In this document: positions 1 through 6,088 of the stretch, one piece after another
Layout of the letters: each line of letters opens with the position of its first letter
Position numbering within the stretch: position 1 is the first letter of the stretch
Translations under genes and position numbers: made by a program
Notes under the pieces: generated by a model
The model's input: the letters and a program-made list of their open reading frames with translations, nothing else
What the model was told of the DNA's origin: nothing
The model's database searches: none
NCBI GenBank assembly: GCA_963550755.1
Contig: CAUVDV010000115.1
Location: 1-6,975, forward strand
Reading direction: 5' to 3'
Source: W11650 sp963550755
Lineage (GTDB): Bacteria > Bacillota > Clostridia > Lachnospirales > Vallitaleaceae
Length of the DNA: 6,975 nucleotides

Positions 1-37
1 AATATTCCGTTAATTTTGGATTTTCAATATCGCCCAT
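1..37 (-). CDS. 5' end of a gene directly downstream of dnaG, probably primary sigma factor RpoD (partial)
   Basis: Only the first 12 codons are inside the window (MGDIENPKLTEY), running off the left edge. The ATG at 37-35 has a ribosome binding site, AAAGGA, with 7 nt between GGA and the ATG, so translation start here is well supported. The identity is not visible in the peptide. It is inferred from position, because in Clostridia and many other bacteria the primary sigma factor gene rpoD (sigA) follows dnaG on the same strand. If so, this is the housekeeping sigma subunit of RNA polymerase. It begins 80 nt after the dnaG stop with no convincing terminator between, so co-transcription with dgt-dnaG is likely. 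Existence of a gene is fairly sure; the rpoD name is a synteny guess. Confidence 0.6.
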   Translation of the reverse strand, partial: MGDIENPKLTEY

Positions 38-56
38 TTTTCTTTCCTTTCTGCTC

Positions 57-104
57 CCGGAAAAACTATCCGGCTTTCCGGTCTGCCGTTTCGTTCCGGC
101 AGAC
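57..104 (-). other. Two adjacent hairpins in the dnaG to rpoD-position intergenic region
   Basis: Two perfect inverted repeats fill most of the 80-nt gap. The first is 81-88 with 97-104 (GTCTGCCG / CGGCAGAC, 8 bp, 8-nt loop). The second is 57-63 with 75-81 (CCGGAAA / TTTCCGG, 7 bp, 11-nt loop). They share only base 81. On the coding strand neither stem is followed by a U-run, so they do not look like standard intrinsic terminators. In E. coli the corresponding rpsU-dnaG-rpoD transcript is processed between dnaG and rpoD. A processing or mRNA-stabilising role here is an inference from that analogy. Confidence 0.5.
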
Positions 105-117
105 TGCCTTGCTTATC

Positions 118-1878
118 TTAATCGCCCAACTCTATTTTTAACCGCAATAACCTTTTCTTTTCCTCAATCAGCTTCAGCAGCTCATTCGGATCCTTTTCCG
201 TTTTCTGCTTTTCCCGCAGCGCGAACTCCCGCATCGTCCGCACCGCGTCAGTGATCAGCTGCTCCAGCTGCGCCTGATTCTCCGGCTCCAACCGGCGGCT
301 AAAGAGTGCGGCAATCTTTTTCTGATCCTCAGCCTCCGGAAAATGATGCATCATAATCACCGGATCCGGTAAGCCGCCTTCCGCGTAAACAGCTGCGGTC
401 AGCTCAAACAGTTTCCGGTAAAACTCATTTTGAAAGTGCTCGGCTTGAATAAACGGCCAAACGGCATCAAAAACCCGGCGATGCGATACGATCACACTAA
501 TCAGCTCTTCTTCCGCTCCGCCGAAAGAGCCTTTTCTTTCTTTTTGGTAATTTTCGCTATTATTAAATTTCGCGATTCCCTGCTCTTTTCCTTTTTTTGC
601 CAGAAAATCATTTATTCCCTCGGCATTTAGAGCATAGCGGCGAATGATGGCGTCCCGATAGCTGTTGATTTCTAATTTGGAATCCAGGGTCAGCAGCCGG
701 CGAACGACCTCCTCGGAAAAGCGAACCTGATCGGCCGGGTCTGATAAATCGTATTTTTTCGCTTCCTGCTCAATCTCAAACATAAAACTGGGCAGCGCCT
801 GCTCAATCGCCTGCGCAAAGGCCTCTTTTCCTTCCTTTTGAATCAGTTCGTCTGGATCCTTGGCGGTTTTAAGGCAGATCACCCGGGCTTCAATCCCTTC
901 CGATTTCAGAATCGGAATCGCCCGCAGCGCCGCCTGCACGCCGGCGCCGTCTGAGTCATAACTCAAATAAACCTTTTGCACATAGCGCTTAATCGTATGG
1001 GCGTGATTTTTGGTAAAAGCCGTGCCCAAAGACGCCACCGTGTTGTCAAAGCCCGCTTCCTGCAAACTGATGACGTCCATATAGCCCTCAGCCAGCAGAA
1101 AATAAGGCTGCCGGCTGGATTTAGCCAAATTCAGACCATATAAATTTTTTGACTTCTCAAAAATCTCCGTTTCCGGCGAGTTTAAATATTTGGGCAAAGC
1201 ATCGCCGAACACCCGCCCGCCGAAAGCGATGACCCGGCTTTGACTGTCCCAGATCGGAAACATCAGCCGGTTAAAAAAACGATCGGCATAGCTGTCTTTT
1301 TTTTGCTTATCCGGCACGGCCAGACCCGCATCCACTAACTGCCGCGGCGAAAAGCCCTTGCCGGTCAAAAAGCGAAACAAGTCATCCCGATAGACTGTCG
1401 CGTAGCCCAGCGCAAACTTTTTGGCCGTTTCCATGGAAATATTTCTTTGCTGCAAATATTGTCTGGCCACCCGGCCGTAGGCTTCATGCGTCAGACAGTA
1501 ATAATAATAGCGGGCTGCCTGATAATTAGCGTCATACAGGCTTTTCTTATATTCCTGCTGTTTCCGCTCGGCTTCGCTCAGCTCCGCCTCCGGCAGGCGA
1601 ATCTTTGCCCTGTCTGCCAAATAAGCGATCGCTTCCTGAAAATTAAAGTTTTCATATTCCATGATAAAGGTAAACACATTGCCGCCGTTGCCGCAGCCAA
1701 AGCAATAATACATTTGCTTGTCGGGACTGACGGAAAAGGACGGAGTTTTTTCATTATGAAAAGGGCATAGCCCAAAATACGAACCGCCCTTTTTTTCCAA
1801 ATGCACATATTGCCCGATGACTTCTACGATATCGTTTTGCTGTCTGATTTCCTCGATCAGGTCTTCCTTGTAATACAT
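118..1878 (-). CDS. dnaG: DNA primase DnaG
   Basis: Synthesises the short RNA primers for lagging-strand replication, working at the fork with the replicative helicase. The 586-aa product has the usual DnaG length and order. The N-terminal zinc-binding domain has C38 and H41 (LCPFHNEKTPSF) and C59/C62 (CFGCGNGGN). The RNA-polymerase core follows, with FNRLMFPI near 202-209 and AFGGR near 218-222. The Toprim fold carries the metal ligands E264 (EGYMDV) and D308/D310 (YDSDGAG). The C-terminal, lysine/glutamate-rich helical part from about 450 corresponds to the helicase-binding domain. The ATG at 1878 is chosen because AAGGA lies 6 nt upstream and the protein then begins MYYKEDLIEEIRQQNDI, as primases usually do. 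A TTG 15 nt earlier would overlap dgt and has no clear ribosome binding site. The start is 2 nt after the dgt stop and its ribosome binding site lies inside the last dgt codons, so translational coupling is likely. No frameshift or missing catalytic residue. Confidence 0.98.
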   Translation of the reverse strand: MYYKEDLIEEIRQQNDIVEVIGQYVHLEKKGGSYFGLCPFHNEKTPSFSVSPDKQMYYCFGCGNGGNVFTFIMEYENFNFQEAIAYLADRAKIRLPEAELSEAERKQQEYKKSLYDANYQAARYYYYCLTHEAYGRVARQYLQQRNISMETAKKFALGYATVYRDDLFRFLTGKGFSPRQLVDAGLAVPDKQKKDSYADRFFNRLMFPIWDSQSRVIAFGGRVFGDALPKYLNSPETEIFEKSKNLYGLNLAKSSRQPYFLLAEGYMDVISLQEAGFDNTVASLGTAFTKNHAHTIKRYVQKVYLSYDSDGAGVQAALRAIPILKSEGIEARVICLKTAKDPDELIQKEGKEAFAQAIEQALPSFMFEIEQEAKKYDLSDPADQVRFSEEVVRRLLTLDSKLEINSYRDAIIRRYALNAEGINDFLAKKGKEQGIAKFNNSENYQKERKGSFGGAEEELISVIVSHRRVFDAVWPFIQAEHFQNEFYRKLFELTAAVYAEGGLPDPVIMMHHFPEAEDQKKIAALFSRRLEPENQAQLEQLITDAVRTMREFALREKQKTEKDPNELLKLIEEKKRLLRLKIELGD

Positions 1879-1880
1879 AA

Positions 1881-2909
1881 CTATTCCTTCCAAACGCCAG
1901 GCACAAAAATTTCCTCAAACCTGCGAATGGCGTACTGATCAGTCATGCCGGAAACATAGTCTAGCACCACCCGCTTGGGCGAAGGATAATTAGCCACCTG
2001 CCGGACATATTCCTCCGGCAGTTCCTGCCAATGCTGAATAAAATGCTCAAACAAAGCCCGCAGCATGCGTTTGGCTTTAAAATCCTCATCCTTGGCCCGC
2101 GATCCGGTATAAACATGCTGAAACATGTATTGGCGCAGCTCCATCATCGCCTTGTCAATTTGCGGCGACATATAAACGTCCGGTTTATCCAGCGAGTTAT
2201 TGACCACATCATGAATCAGCGTATCTAAGCGTTCCTTGATATTTCGGCCCAAAACCCGCGTCAAATGCTCCGGCAAATCTTCTTCCCGCAGTACCTTGCC
2301 CCGCAGCGCATCATCAATATCATGATTGATATAGGCGATCTTATCGGCCAGCCGGACAACCTTGCCTTCCAAAGTAGACGGCTGGCAACGGCTGGGATGA
2401 TTTAAAATCCCATCTCTAACCTCTTTCGTTAGGTTTAAACCCCGATAATTATTTTCCAAATGCTCCACAATCCGCAGGCTTTGCTCGTTATGCTCAAAAG
2501 AAATCGGATCCTCCGGTATAATTTCCTGACAAGCGTCCGCCAACGCCCGCTCGCCGGCATGGCCAAAGGGCGTGTGCCCCAAATCATGACCCAGCGCGAT
2601 TGCCTCCGTCAAGTCCTCATTCAGCGACAGCGCCCGGGCAATCGTTCTGGCAATCTGCGCCACTTCCAAAGTATGCGTCAGCCGCGTCCGATAATGGTCG
2701 CCCTCCGGCGCGATAAAAACCTGAGTTTTGTGCTTTAATCGGCGAAAGGACTTGGAATGAAGAATCCTGTCCCGATCCCTTTGAAAATCTGTCCGCATAT
2801 CACAGGGCGTCTCCGGCCGCCCCCGGCTGTTCTGCGCGTTTTCGCTAAAACAGGCATACGGACTTAACAACAGTTTTTCCCGTTCATATTGGCGCTCTCT
2901 TAAATTCAT
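1881..2909 (-). CDS. dgt: Deoxyguanosinetriphosphate triphosphohydrolase-like HD-domain protein
   Basis: A 342-aa HD-superfamily dNTPase of the dGTPase-like family. Members hydrolyse dNTPs to the deoxynucleoside plus triphosphate and so affect the dNTP pool. The exact substrate of this shorter Firmicute type cannot be read from sequence. Metal-binding HD residues are H79 (RLTHTLEVAQ), H108-D109 (GHDLGHTPFGH) and D189 (RLADKIAYINHDIDD). The family motif FEHNEQS is at 138-144. The N-terminal SPYACFSENAQNSRGR (16-31) and FRRLKHKTQVF (55-65) are also typical. The reading frame stays open upstream to about 3077, but that extension is low-complexity and crosses a repeat. The ATG at 2909 has AGGGAGG at 6-nt spacing and gives the usual N-terminus (MNLRERQYEREKLLLSPYA), so it is preferred. 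It is the first gene of a dgt-dnaG-(rpoD) unit. Confidence 0.95.
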   Translation of the reverse strand: MNLRERQYEREKLLLSPYACFSENAQNSRGRPETPCDMRTDFQRDRDRILHSKSFRRLKHKTQVFIAPEGDHYRTRLTHTLEVAQIARTIARALSLNEDLTEAIALGHDLGHTPFGHAGERALADACQEIIPEDPISFEHNEQSLRIVEHLENNYRGLNLTKEVRDGILNHPSRCQPSTLEGKVVRLADKIAYINHDIDDALRGKVLREEDLPEHLTRVLGRNIKERLDTLIHDVVNNSLDKPDVYMSPQIDKAMMELRQYMFQHVYTGSRAKDEDFKAKRMLRALFEHFIQHWQELPEEYVRQVANYPSPKRVVLDYVSGMTDQYAIRRFEEIFVPGVWKE

Positions 2910-2915
2910 CCAAAA

Positions 2916-2922
2916 CCTCCCT
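2916..2922 (-). promoter_or_regulatory. Ribosome binding site deciding the dgt start
   Basis: AGGGAGG followed by a 6-nt spacer and ATG at 2909. It settles the start against the in-frame upstream extension. Immediately upstream, 2928-2940 is a GC-rich self-complementary stretch (GCCGC / GCGGC arms) that could fold close to the ribosome binding site. Confidence 0.8.
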
Positions 2923-3042
2923 GCGCCGCTGCCGCGCGGCTTTTTCGTGGCCTTTGCTTTTCCTATACCTGTACCGCCTTTTATTATTCGACTTATTCCG
3001 GCGGAATCCTTTTTCTGCTTTTTATTTCTTACCCTCAAAAAA

Positions 3043-3149
3043 TAAAGAGACTGCTGCACTTTTCCTTCATCATACAAAGATATTGAAAAGATTTGTTGAC
3101 ATCAGCGCAATATCTCGATCAGAATTCTTGTTATGCAGCAGCCCCTTTA
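3043..3149 (-). repeat. 107-bp unit bounded by 16-bp inverted repeats: MITE-like element or structured RNA
   Basis: The ends are TAAAGAGACTGCTGCA (3043-3058) and TGCAGCAGCCCCTTTA (3134-3149), matching at 14 of 16 positions when one is reverse-complemented. In minus-strand RNA both exceptions become G-U pairs, giving a continuous 16-bp stem. In plus-strand RNA they would be A-C mismatches. The minus-strand 3' arm runs into UUUUUU just outside the unit. Inside, AGATATTG (3078-3085) and CAATATCT (3108-3115) form a second perfect 8-bp stem with a 22-nt loop, and AGAATTCT (3121-3128) is a palindrome. There is no transposase, and I see no clear target-site duplication. Terminal repeats with a G(T/C)TGCA core are common at Firmicute insertion-sequence ends as I remember them, which favours a MITE. 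The U-run and G-U pattern favour a transcribed terminator or non-coding RNA. Confidence 0.55.
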
Positions 3150-3180
3150 CAGGACTGTCATGATTTAACCCGGCAAAAAA

Positions 3181-3774
3181 TTATTCACCCTTTGCCCACT
3201 TATCTAATTTTTCCATCGTCAGGCGATAAGTATCCTGGCTGATCTGCGGCAGCTTTCCGCCCCACAGTTCTTTCGCCTGCTTAAAGCCTTCCTTGATCGC
3301 CGCGGTCAAGGCTTCTTTTTGCTTGACATCGCCGCCGGAAATGGCCTTGGCAAACTCAACCAGCCGCTCCGACGTCTTTTCCGCACTCCAATAACCGCCC
3401 TCGGCCACATCTTTCTTGGCCTGCTCAATATCGGCAGCCGTAAAGTTAAAATTAAAACCTTCGACCTTTTCTCCGGCCAGCGTCCGGCTTAAAATATTCT
3501 TTAAACCGCCGGCCTGCTTAATAAAGGTATCGGTCGCCGTGCCCAGCATTTTTTGCAGCATCTTCTGCTGGCTTTCCGCCTGCATCTGCCGGATCTTAAC
3601 CAAGTCCGGCTTAACATATCCCGCTTTTTTTACCGGCTTTTGCTCCGATACTTCCAGCGTGGCCGCCGGTTGTTCCTGAACTTCTTCCTTAACCGCTTCC
3701 TTTTTTACCGTTTCGTTCTTGGGCAGTACCTCTTTGGCGTACTCATAACCCGTCTGCATTACCTGATTTACCAT
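3181..3774 (-). CDS. Uncharacterised 197-aa protein with a probable sigma-28 promoter
   Basis: I cannot assign a function. The protein is predicted cytoplasmic, with no signal peptide or membrane segment. Residues 1-18 (MVNQVMQTGYEYAKEVLP) are helical-looking. Residues 19-55 are a K/E/V/P/Q-rich, probably disordered linker. Residues 56-100 form a charged helical stretch (IRQMQAESQQKMLQKML). Residues 126-193 form the compact C-terminal part: GGYWSAEKTSERLVEFAKAISGGD, then EGFKQAKELWGGKLP, then a TYRLTMEKLDKW ending. This C-terminal pattern resembles domains I recall from uncharacterised Bacillota proteins (some named DUF5610 or 'hydrogenase-4 component G'); that is memory, not a search. The ATG at 3774 is preferred: AAGGAGG lies 10 nt upstream, whereas the ATG at 3783 is only 1 nt from it. 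The 5' leader of about 130 nt begins at a TAAA-N15-GCCGATAA promoter, which suggests membership of the motility regulon. The gene is not tightly linked to either neighbour. Confidence 0.85.
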   Translation of the reverse strand: MVNQVMQTGYEYAKEVLPKNETVKKEAVKEEVQEQPAATLEVSEQKPVKKAGYVKPDLVKIRQMQAESQQKMLQKMLGTATDTFIKQAGGLKNILSRTLAGEKVEGFNFNFTAADIEQAKKDVAEGGYWSAEKTSERLVEFAKAISGGDVKQKEALTAAIKEGFKQAKELWGGKLPQISQDTYRLTMEKLDKWAKGE

Positions 3775-3784
3775 AGATAGCATT

Positions 3785-3791
3785 CCTCCTT
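3785..3791 (-). promoter_or_regulatory. Ribosome binding site deciding the start of the 197-aa gene
   Basis: A full AAGGAGG. It is 1 nt from the first in-frame ATG (3783) and 10 nt from the second (3774). A 1-nt spacer is not usable, so the second ATG is the likely start. Confidence 0.7.
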
Positions 3792-3806
3792 GCGCTATTG
3801 GTTAAA

Positions 3807-3839
3807 ACCCGGCTTCCTTTCTTAATTCCGCTTCCGGGT
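3807..3839 (-). other. Hairpin in the leader of the 197-aa gene, terminator-like with a weak U-tail
   Basis: ACCCGG (3834-3839 read on the minus strand) pairs with CCGGGT (3807-3812), a perfect 6-bp stem enclosing 21 nt. It is followed on the coding strand by UUU then AAC. The site is between the sigma-28 promoter and the ribosome binding site. A smaller CCGTT/AACGG repeat sits upstream at 3868-3879. The stem is short and the loop long, so termination would be weak; attenuation is only a possibility. Confidence 0.3.
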
Positions 3840-3913
3840 CAGTCCCTTTCCCCAGCGCGGCATTCTTCCGTTTTAACGGTATCGAAAAGCCAGATTAAAT
3901 GGTTACTCTTTCT

Positions 3914-3940
3914 TTATCGGCCAGTTTTCTTTTTTCTTTA
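3914..3940 (-). promoter_or_regulatory. Sigma-28 (SigD/FliA) promoter for the 197-aa gene
   Basis: On the minus strand TAAA (3940-3937) is followed by exactly 15 nt and then GCCGATAA (3921-3914). The consensus for the flagellar/motility sigma factor is TAAA-N15-GCCGATAA in enterics and a nearly identical form in Bacillus SigD, so both boxes and the spacing match fully. Transcription would begin near 3906, about 130 nt before the ATG at 3774 and in the right orientation. No comparable sigma-A promoter is visible nearby. The motif is long and specific, so a chance match is unlikely; that a motility sigma factor exists in this organism is inferred. Confidence 0.8.
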
Positions 3941-3974
3941 ACGCCGCTTTTCTTGGCGAAACACTTCGTATTTC

Positions 3975-4115
3975 TCAGCCATGATCTTTTTGAGCTTGAG
4001 CCTGCTCAAAAAGCGAACGCGCAAACTCCGCTCCCGCCAAAAAAGCAATCATTCCTTTTTCCGCCGCCATGCTCACAAGCTTCCCCGCAATAATAACGCT
4101 GCTTTTACTGCTCAA
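3975..4115 (-). CDS. Possible 46-aa small protein overlapping the amidase stop codon
   Basis: An open frame starts at TTG (4115-4113), 7 nt after AAGGAG (4128-4123), and overlaps the amidase end by 11 nt in the +1 frame. It ends at TGA (3977-3975). In-frame alternatives are GTG at 4076 (33 aa) and ATG at 4070 (31 aa), the latter with a poorer ribosome binding site (GGGGA, 11 nt away). The product is alanine-rich and helical. A hydrophobic start (SSVIIAGKLVSMAAEKG) leads to an amphipathic stretch (MIAFLAGAEFARSLFEQAQAQ). No family is recognised. Overlap plus a dedicated ribosome binding site would fit translational coupling to the amidase. It could also be the intact front of a decayed gene, because short open stretches continue in the other two frames after the stop. 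Real coding status is uncertain. Confidence 0.35.
   Translation of the reverse strand: MSSKSSVIIAGKLVSMAAEKGMIAFLAGAEFARSLFEQAQAQKDHG
3986..4013 (-). repeat. Perfect 10-bp inverted repeat with alternative pairings
   Basis: CTTTTTGAGC (3986-3995) and GCTCAAAAAG (4004-4013) are perfect complements around an 8-nt loop. A third copy of the half-site in the loop (minus strand GCTCAA twice in tandem, against one TTGAGC) permits a competing hairpin. The U-run lies at the 5' side of the stem and none follows the 3' arm, so it is not a canonical terminator. It overlaps the 3' part of the possible 46-aa gene and lies downstream of the amidase, where a 3'-end stabilising structure would be plausible. 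Confidence 0.45.
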
Positions 4116-6051
4116 TCAAAAACTCCTTGGCCAGCCAGCCAGAAATATTGCCGGAATTATCTGTCGTATAAAGCCAGGTATAGCCGTCTTTTTTAATTTC
4201 CTCAACGCCGTACTCCACCGTCAGGATTTCGCCGCCGTAAACTTTTCCTAAGCTGGGCGCATCTAAGCCCGGGTTTTTCCGAACATTTAAGGCATCGGCA
4301 TTAACCCGGTAGCTCACCCGCTTGCTGCCGGACGGAATCACCGGCGCCACCGACTCGGCCGCGATCATGCTGTTTTTGGCGCTGGCCAAAGCGCTCCGGT
4401 ATTCCCGGACAAAGTCATTGACTCCGACCGCCACCGCTCTGGCGATCACACTCCGATAGCTGTCGGTAAACAGCAGCGCTTCTTCCACCGGGTTGCTCAA
4501 AAAGCCGGCTTCCACCAAAATCGCCGCCATTTTGGAATTGGCTGTTACTACATGTTTGGCTACCTTGACCCCGCGGTCAACCGCTGAGGTTACATCAATT
4601 AAAGATTTATTGATTTTCGCCGCCAATTTCTTTTCCAAAGAAGAATAGTCGCCCACCTTACTAACGCCGCTGTACCAGACTTCAATGCCATTGGCCGCTC
4701 GGTTCGGATCAGCGGAATTGGCGTGCATGCTGATAAAAATATCGACCTTCAGAGAGTTGGCCATATTGGCTCTGGTCATCAGCTCCGGATAGGTATCGCT
4801 TTCTCTGGTCATATAAACAACATAACCCATGCTCTGCAAATCTTCTTTTAATTTCAAGGAAGCCGCCAAAGCATAATCCTTTTCCATTTTCTGATTAGCC
4901 GAAATCGTGCCGGAGTCCCGACCGCCATGCCCCGGGTCAATTAAAATATGGACATACTTATTTTGCTCCGATATTTCCTGCCCGCTGGGCAGCGGCAAAA
5001 GCTTCGCCTGACTCATCCGCCTTTCCAGTGTATACCGCCAGTCCTCTGCCAGCTGCGGCCCGCTGGGGTCAGTCGATGGATTGGCCGGGCTTTCCGGATT
5101 TTTCTTATCCGGCGCCGTTTTATCAGCCACATCGTCCTGCCGCCGGCCCTCGGACATGGCCTCAATTGCCCGAATATCAATTTGCAGGGAATTATCCTCG
5201 AAAAAATACTGTAATTCGCTTAAATCACCGATTTTAGCTACCTCAAAAACTATCCGGCTGACCGGCTCTTTGCCATCGCCGCTATCTTGAAACTGCGCTA
5301 CCCGAATTTTATTGATATTATCATAGGAAATCGGCAAAAATTCCCATTTTCCCGGGGCAAAAGCCGCTCCCGCCACATCAAAAATGATCCGATTCGGCTC
5401 CTGCAGCGTGGAAATTTTTACTTGTTTTTGGCCAATGCCGCTCATGCGCAGCACTACTTTGCCGTTATAAACCATAACTTCGGCCTTGTCAATGGTATCA
5501 CCCGCTATACTGCCAGAGTAAGAAGGCTGACTTGACGGAGCAGATGTTTCGTTTTCCTTAGCCGGGGTCAAAATACCGGTTCGGCTGGCCGCGTCATAGC
5601 CAACCGTAAAGCCCAGCGCTTCGCCGATTGCCCGGAGCGGCACCATTGTCCGCGTTTCTCCGTTCTCAAAAACGGCAATCCGCGGAATCGAGCCGTTATC
5701 CAGCGCCATCTCCTGGCCATTGACCAGCATCCGTTTCTGCCCGACCCAAAGCTCAATCTCTTTTTTTAAAGCGGTGATCACCACCCTTTGCTCAGCCGGA
5801 TCCCATTTTACATCGGCTCCCACCTGCTCAGCCAGGAATCGAACCGGTACCACAATTCGAGAATCCAGCACATACGGCGACACGGCCATCGGTACTTCCT
5901 GGCCATCAAGCGTGACCCGCGCAGCAAATACCGGATAGGCCTGTCCGCCGATTTTGACGGTCATCTGCCCATCCGTGCCCTGCACCAATGGTGTTTGCAG
6001 CCATAACATGCCAAAAGCAATCAGGGCTGCGGCTATTTTTCTTCGCTTCAT
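4105..6051 (-). CDS. Secreted N-acetylmuramoyl-L-alanine amidase with AMIN and SH3b domains
   Basis: Hydrolyses the bond between N-acetylmuramic acid and L-alanine of the peptide stem, acting outside the membrane on peptidoglycan. The 648-aa protein starts with a signal peptide (MKRRKIAAALIAFGMLWL, cleavage probably near residue 25). Residues about 30-165 are a copper-amine-oxidase-N-like region with two repeats marked by RIVVPVRFLAEQVGADVKW and RTMVPLRAIGEALGFTVGY. Residues about 185-295 are an AMIN domain, and about 300-340 a P/D/K-rich linker. Residues 365-552 are Amidase_3 with zinc ligands H375 (DPGHGG), E390 (MEKDYAL), H443 (SMHANS) and catalytic E514 (LVEAGFLSN), all present. Residues 580-648 are an SH3b domain (ALNVRKNPG, GWLAKEFL). 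The ATG at 6051 begins a clean signal peptide; a GTG at 6072 would add seven residues and cannot be excluded. A promoter lies at 6211-6219. Likely roles are cell separation or wall turnover. Confidence 0.95.
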   Translation of the reverse strand: MKRRKIAAALIAFGMLWLQTPLVQGTDGQMTVKIGGQAYPVFAARVTLDGQEVPMAVSPYVLDSRIVVPVRFLAEQVGADVKWDPAEQRVVITALKKEIELWVGQKRMLVNGQEMALDNGSIPRIAVFENGETRTMVPLRAIGEALGFTVGYDAASRTGILTPAKENETSAPSSQPSYSGSIAGDTIDKAEVMVYNGKVVLRMSGIGQKQVKISTLQEPNRIIFDVAGAAFAPGKWEFLPISYDNINKIRVAQFQDSGDGKEPVSRIVFEVAKIGDLSELQYFFEDNSLQIDIRAIEAMSEGRRQDDVADKTAPDKKNPESPANPSTDPSGPQLAEDWRYTLERRMSQAKLLPLPSGQEISEQNKYVHILIDPGHGGRDSGTISANQKMEKDYALAASLKLKEDLQSMGYVVYMTRESDTYPELMTRANMANSLKVDIFISMHANSADPNRAANGIEVWYSGVSKVGDYSSLEKKLAAKINKSLIDVTSAVDRGVKVAKHVVTANSKMAAILVEAGFLSNPVEEALLFTDSYRSVIARAVAVGVNDFVREYRSALASAKNSMIAAESVAPVIPSGSKRVSYRVNADALNVRKNPGLDAPSLGKVYGGEILTVEYGVEEIKKDGYTWLYTTDNSGNISGWLAKEFLIEQ

Positions 6052-6088
6052 TTTTATTCTTCTTTCCTTCACACTGATTCAACTTCGC

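Larger units (their letters stand above)
2910..3180 (-). other. Non-coding region between the 197-aa gene and dgt
   Basis: This 271-nt gap contains no supported gene. From the coding-strand 5' side it holds the end of the upstream transcript, the 107-bp inverted-repeat unit (3043-3149), an A-rich stretch, a small hairpin (ATTCC at 2995-2999 with GGAAT at 3003-3007), and the GC-rich palindrome next to the dgt ribosome binding site. I could not find a convincing sigma-A promoter for dgt here; the -10-like candidates lack a matching -35. Confidence 0.6.

Noticed and set aside
1879..1893. TTG start for dnaG giving five extra residues and overlap with dgt
   Set aside because: The ATG at 1878 has AAGGA at 6 nt and gives the normal primase N-terminus; the TTG lies within that ribosome binding region.
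2928..2945. GCCGC/GCGGC stem followed by TTTTT on the plus strand, resembling a terminator
   Set aside because: It faces against all genes in the window and there is no plus-strand transcript to end. It may only be a GC-rich leader structure of dgt.
2910..3077. In-frame N-terminal extension of dgt by 56 residues (TTG start at 3077)
   Set aside because: No ribosome binding site at 3077, low-complexity K/R/G-rich translation that overlaps the inverted-repeat unit, and the ATG at 2909 has AGGGAGG plus the usual family N-terminus.
3181..3205. Terminator at the end of the 197-aa gene
   Set aside because: The stop codon is followed by TTTTTT, but only a weak GGCAAA/TTTGCC pairing spans the stop and it does not precede the U-run properly.
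3897..4251. Several overlapping plus-strand open frames of 60-71 codons
   Set aside because: They are antisense to the amidase end and the sigma-28 promoter region, overlap each other in different frames, and lack ribosome binding sites.
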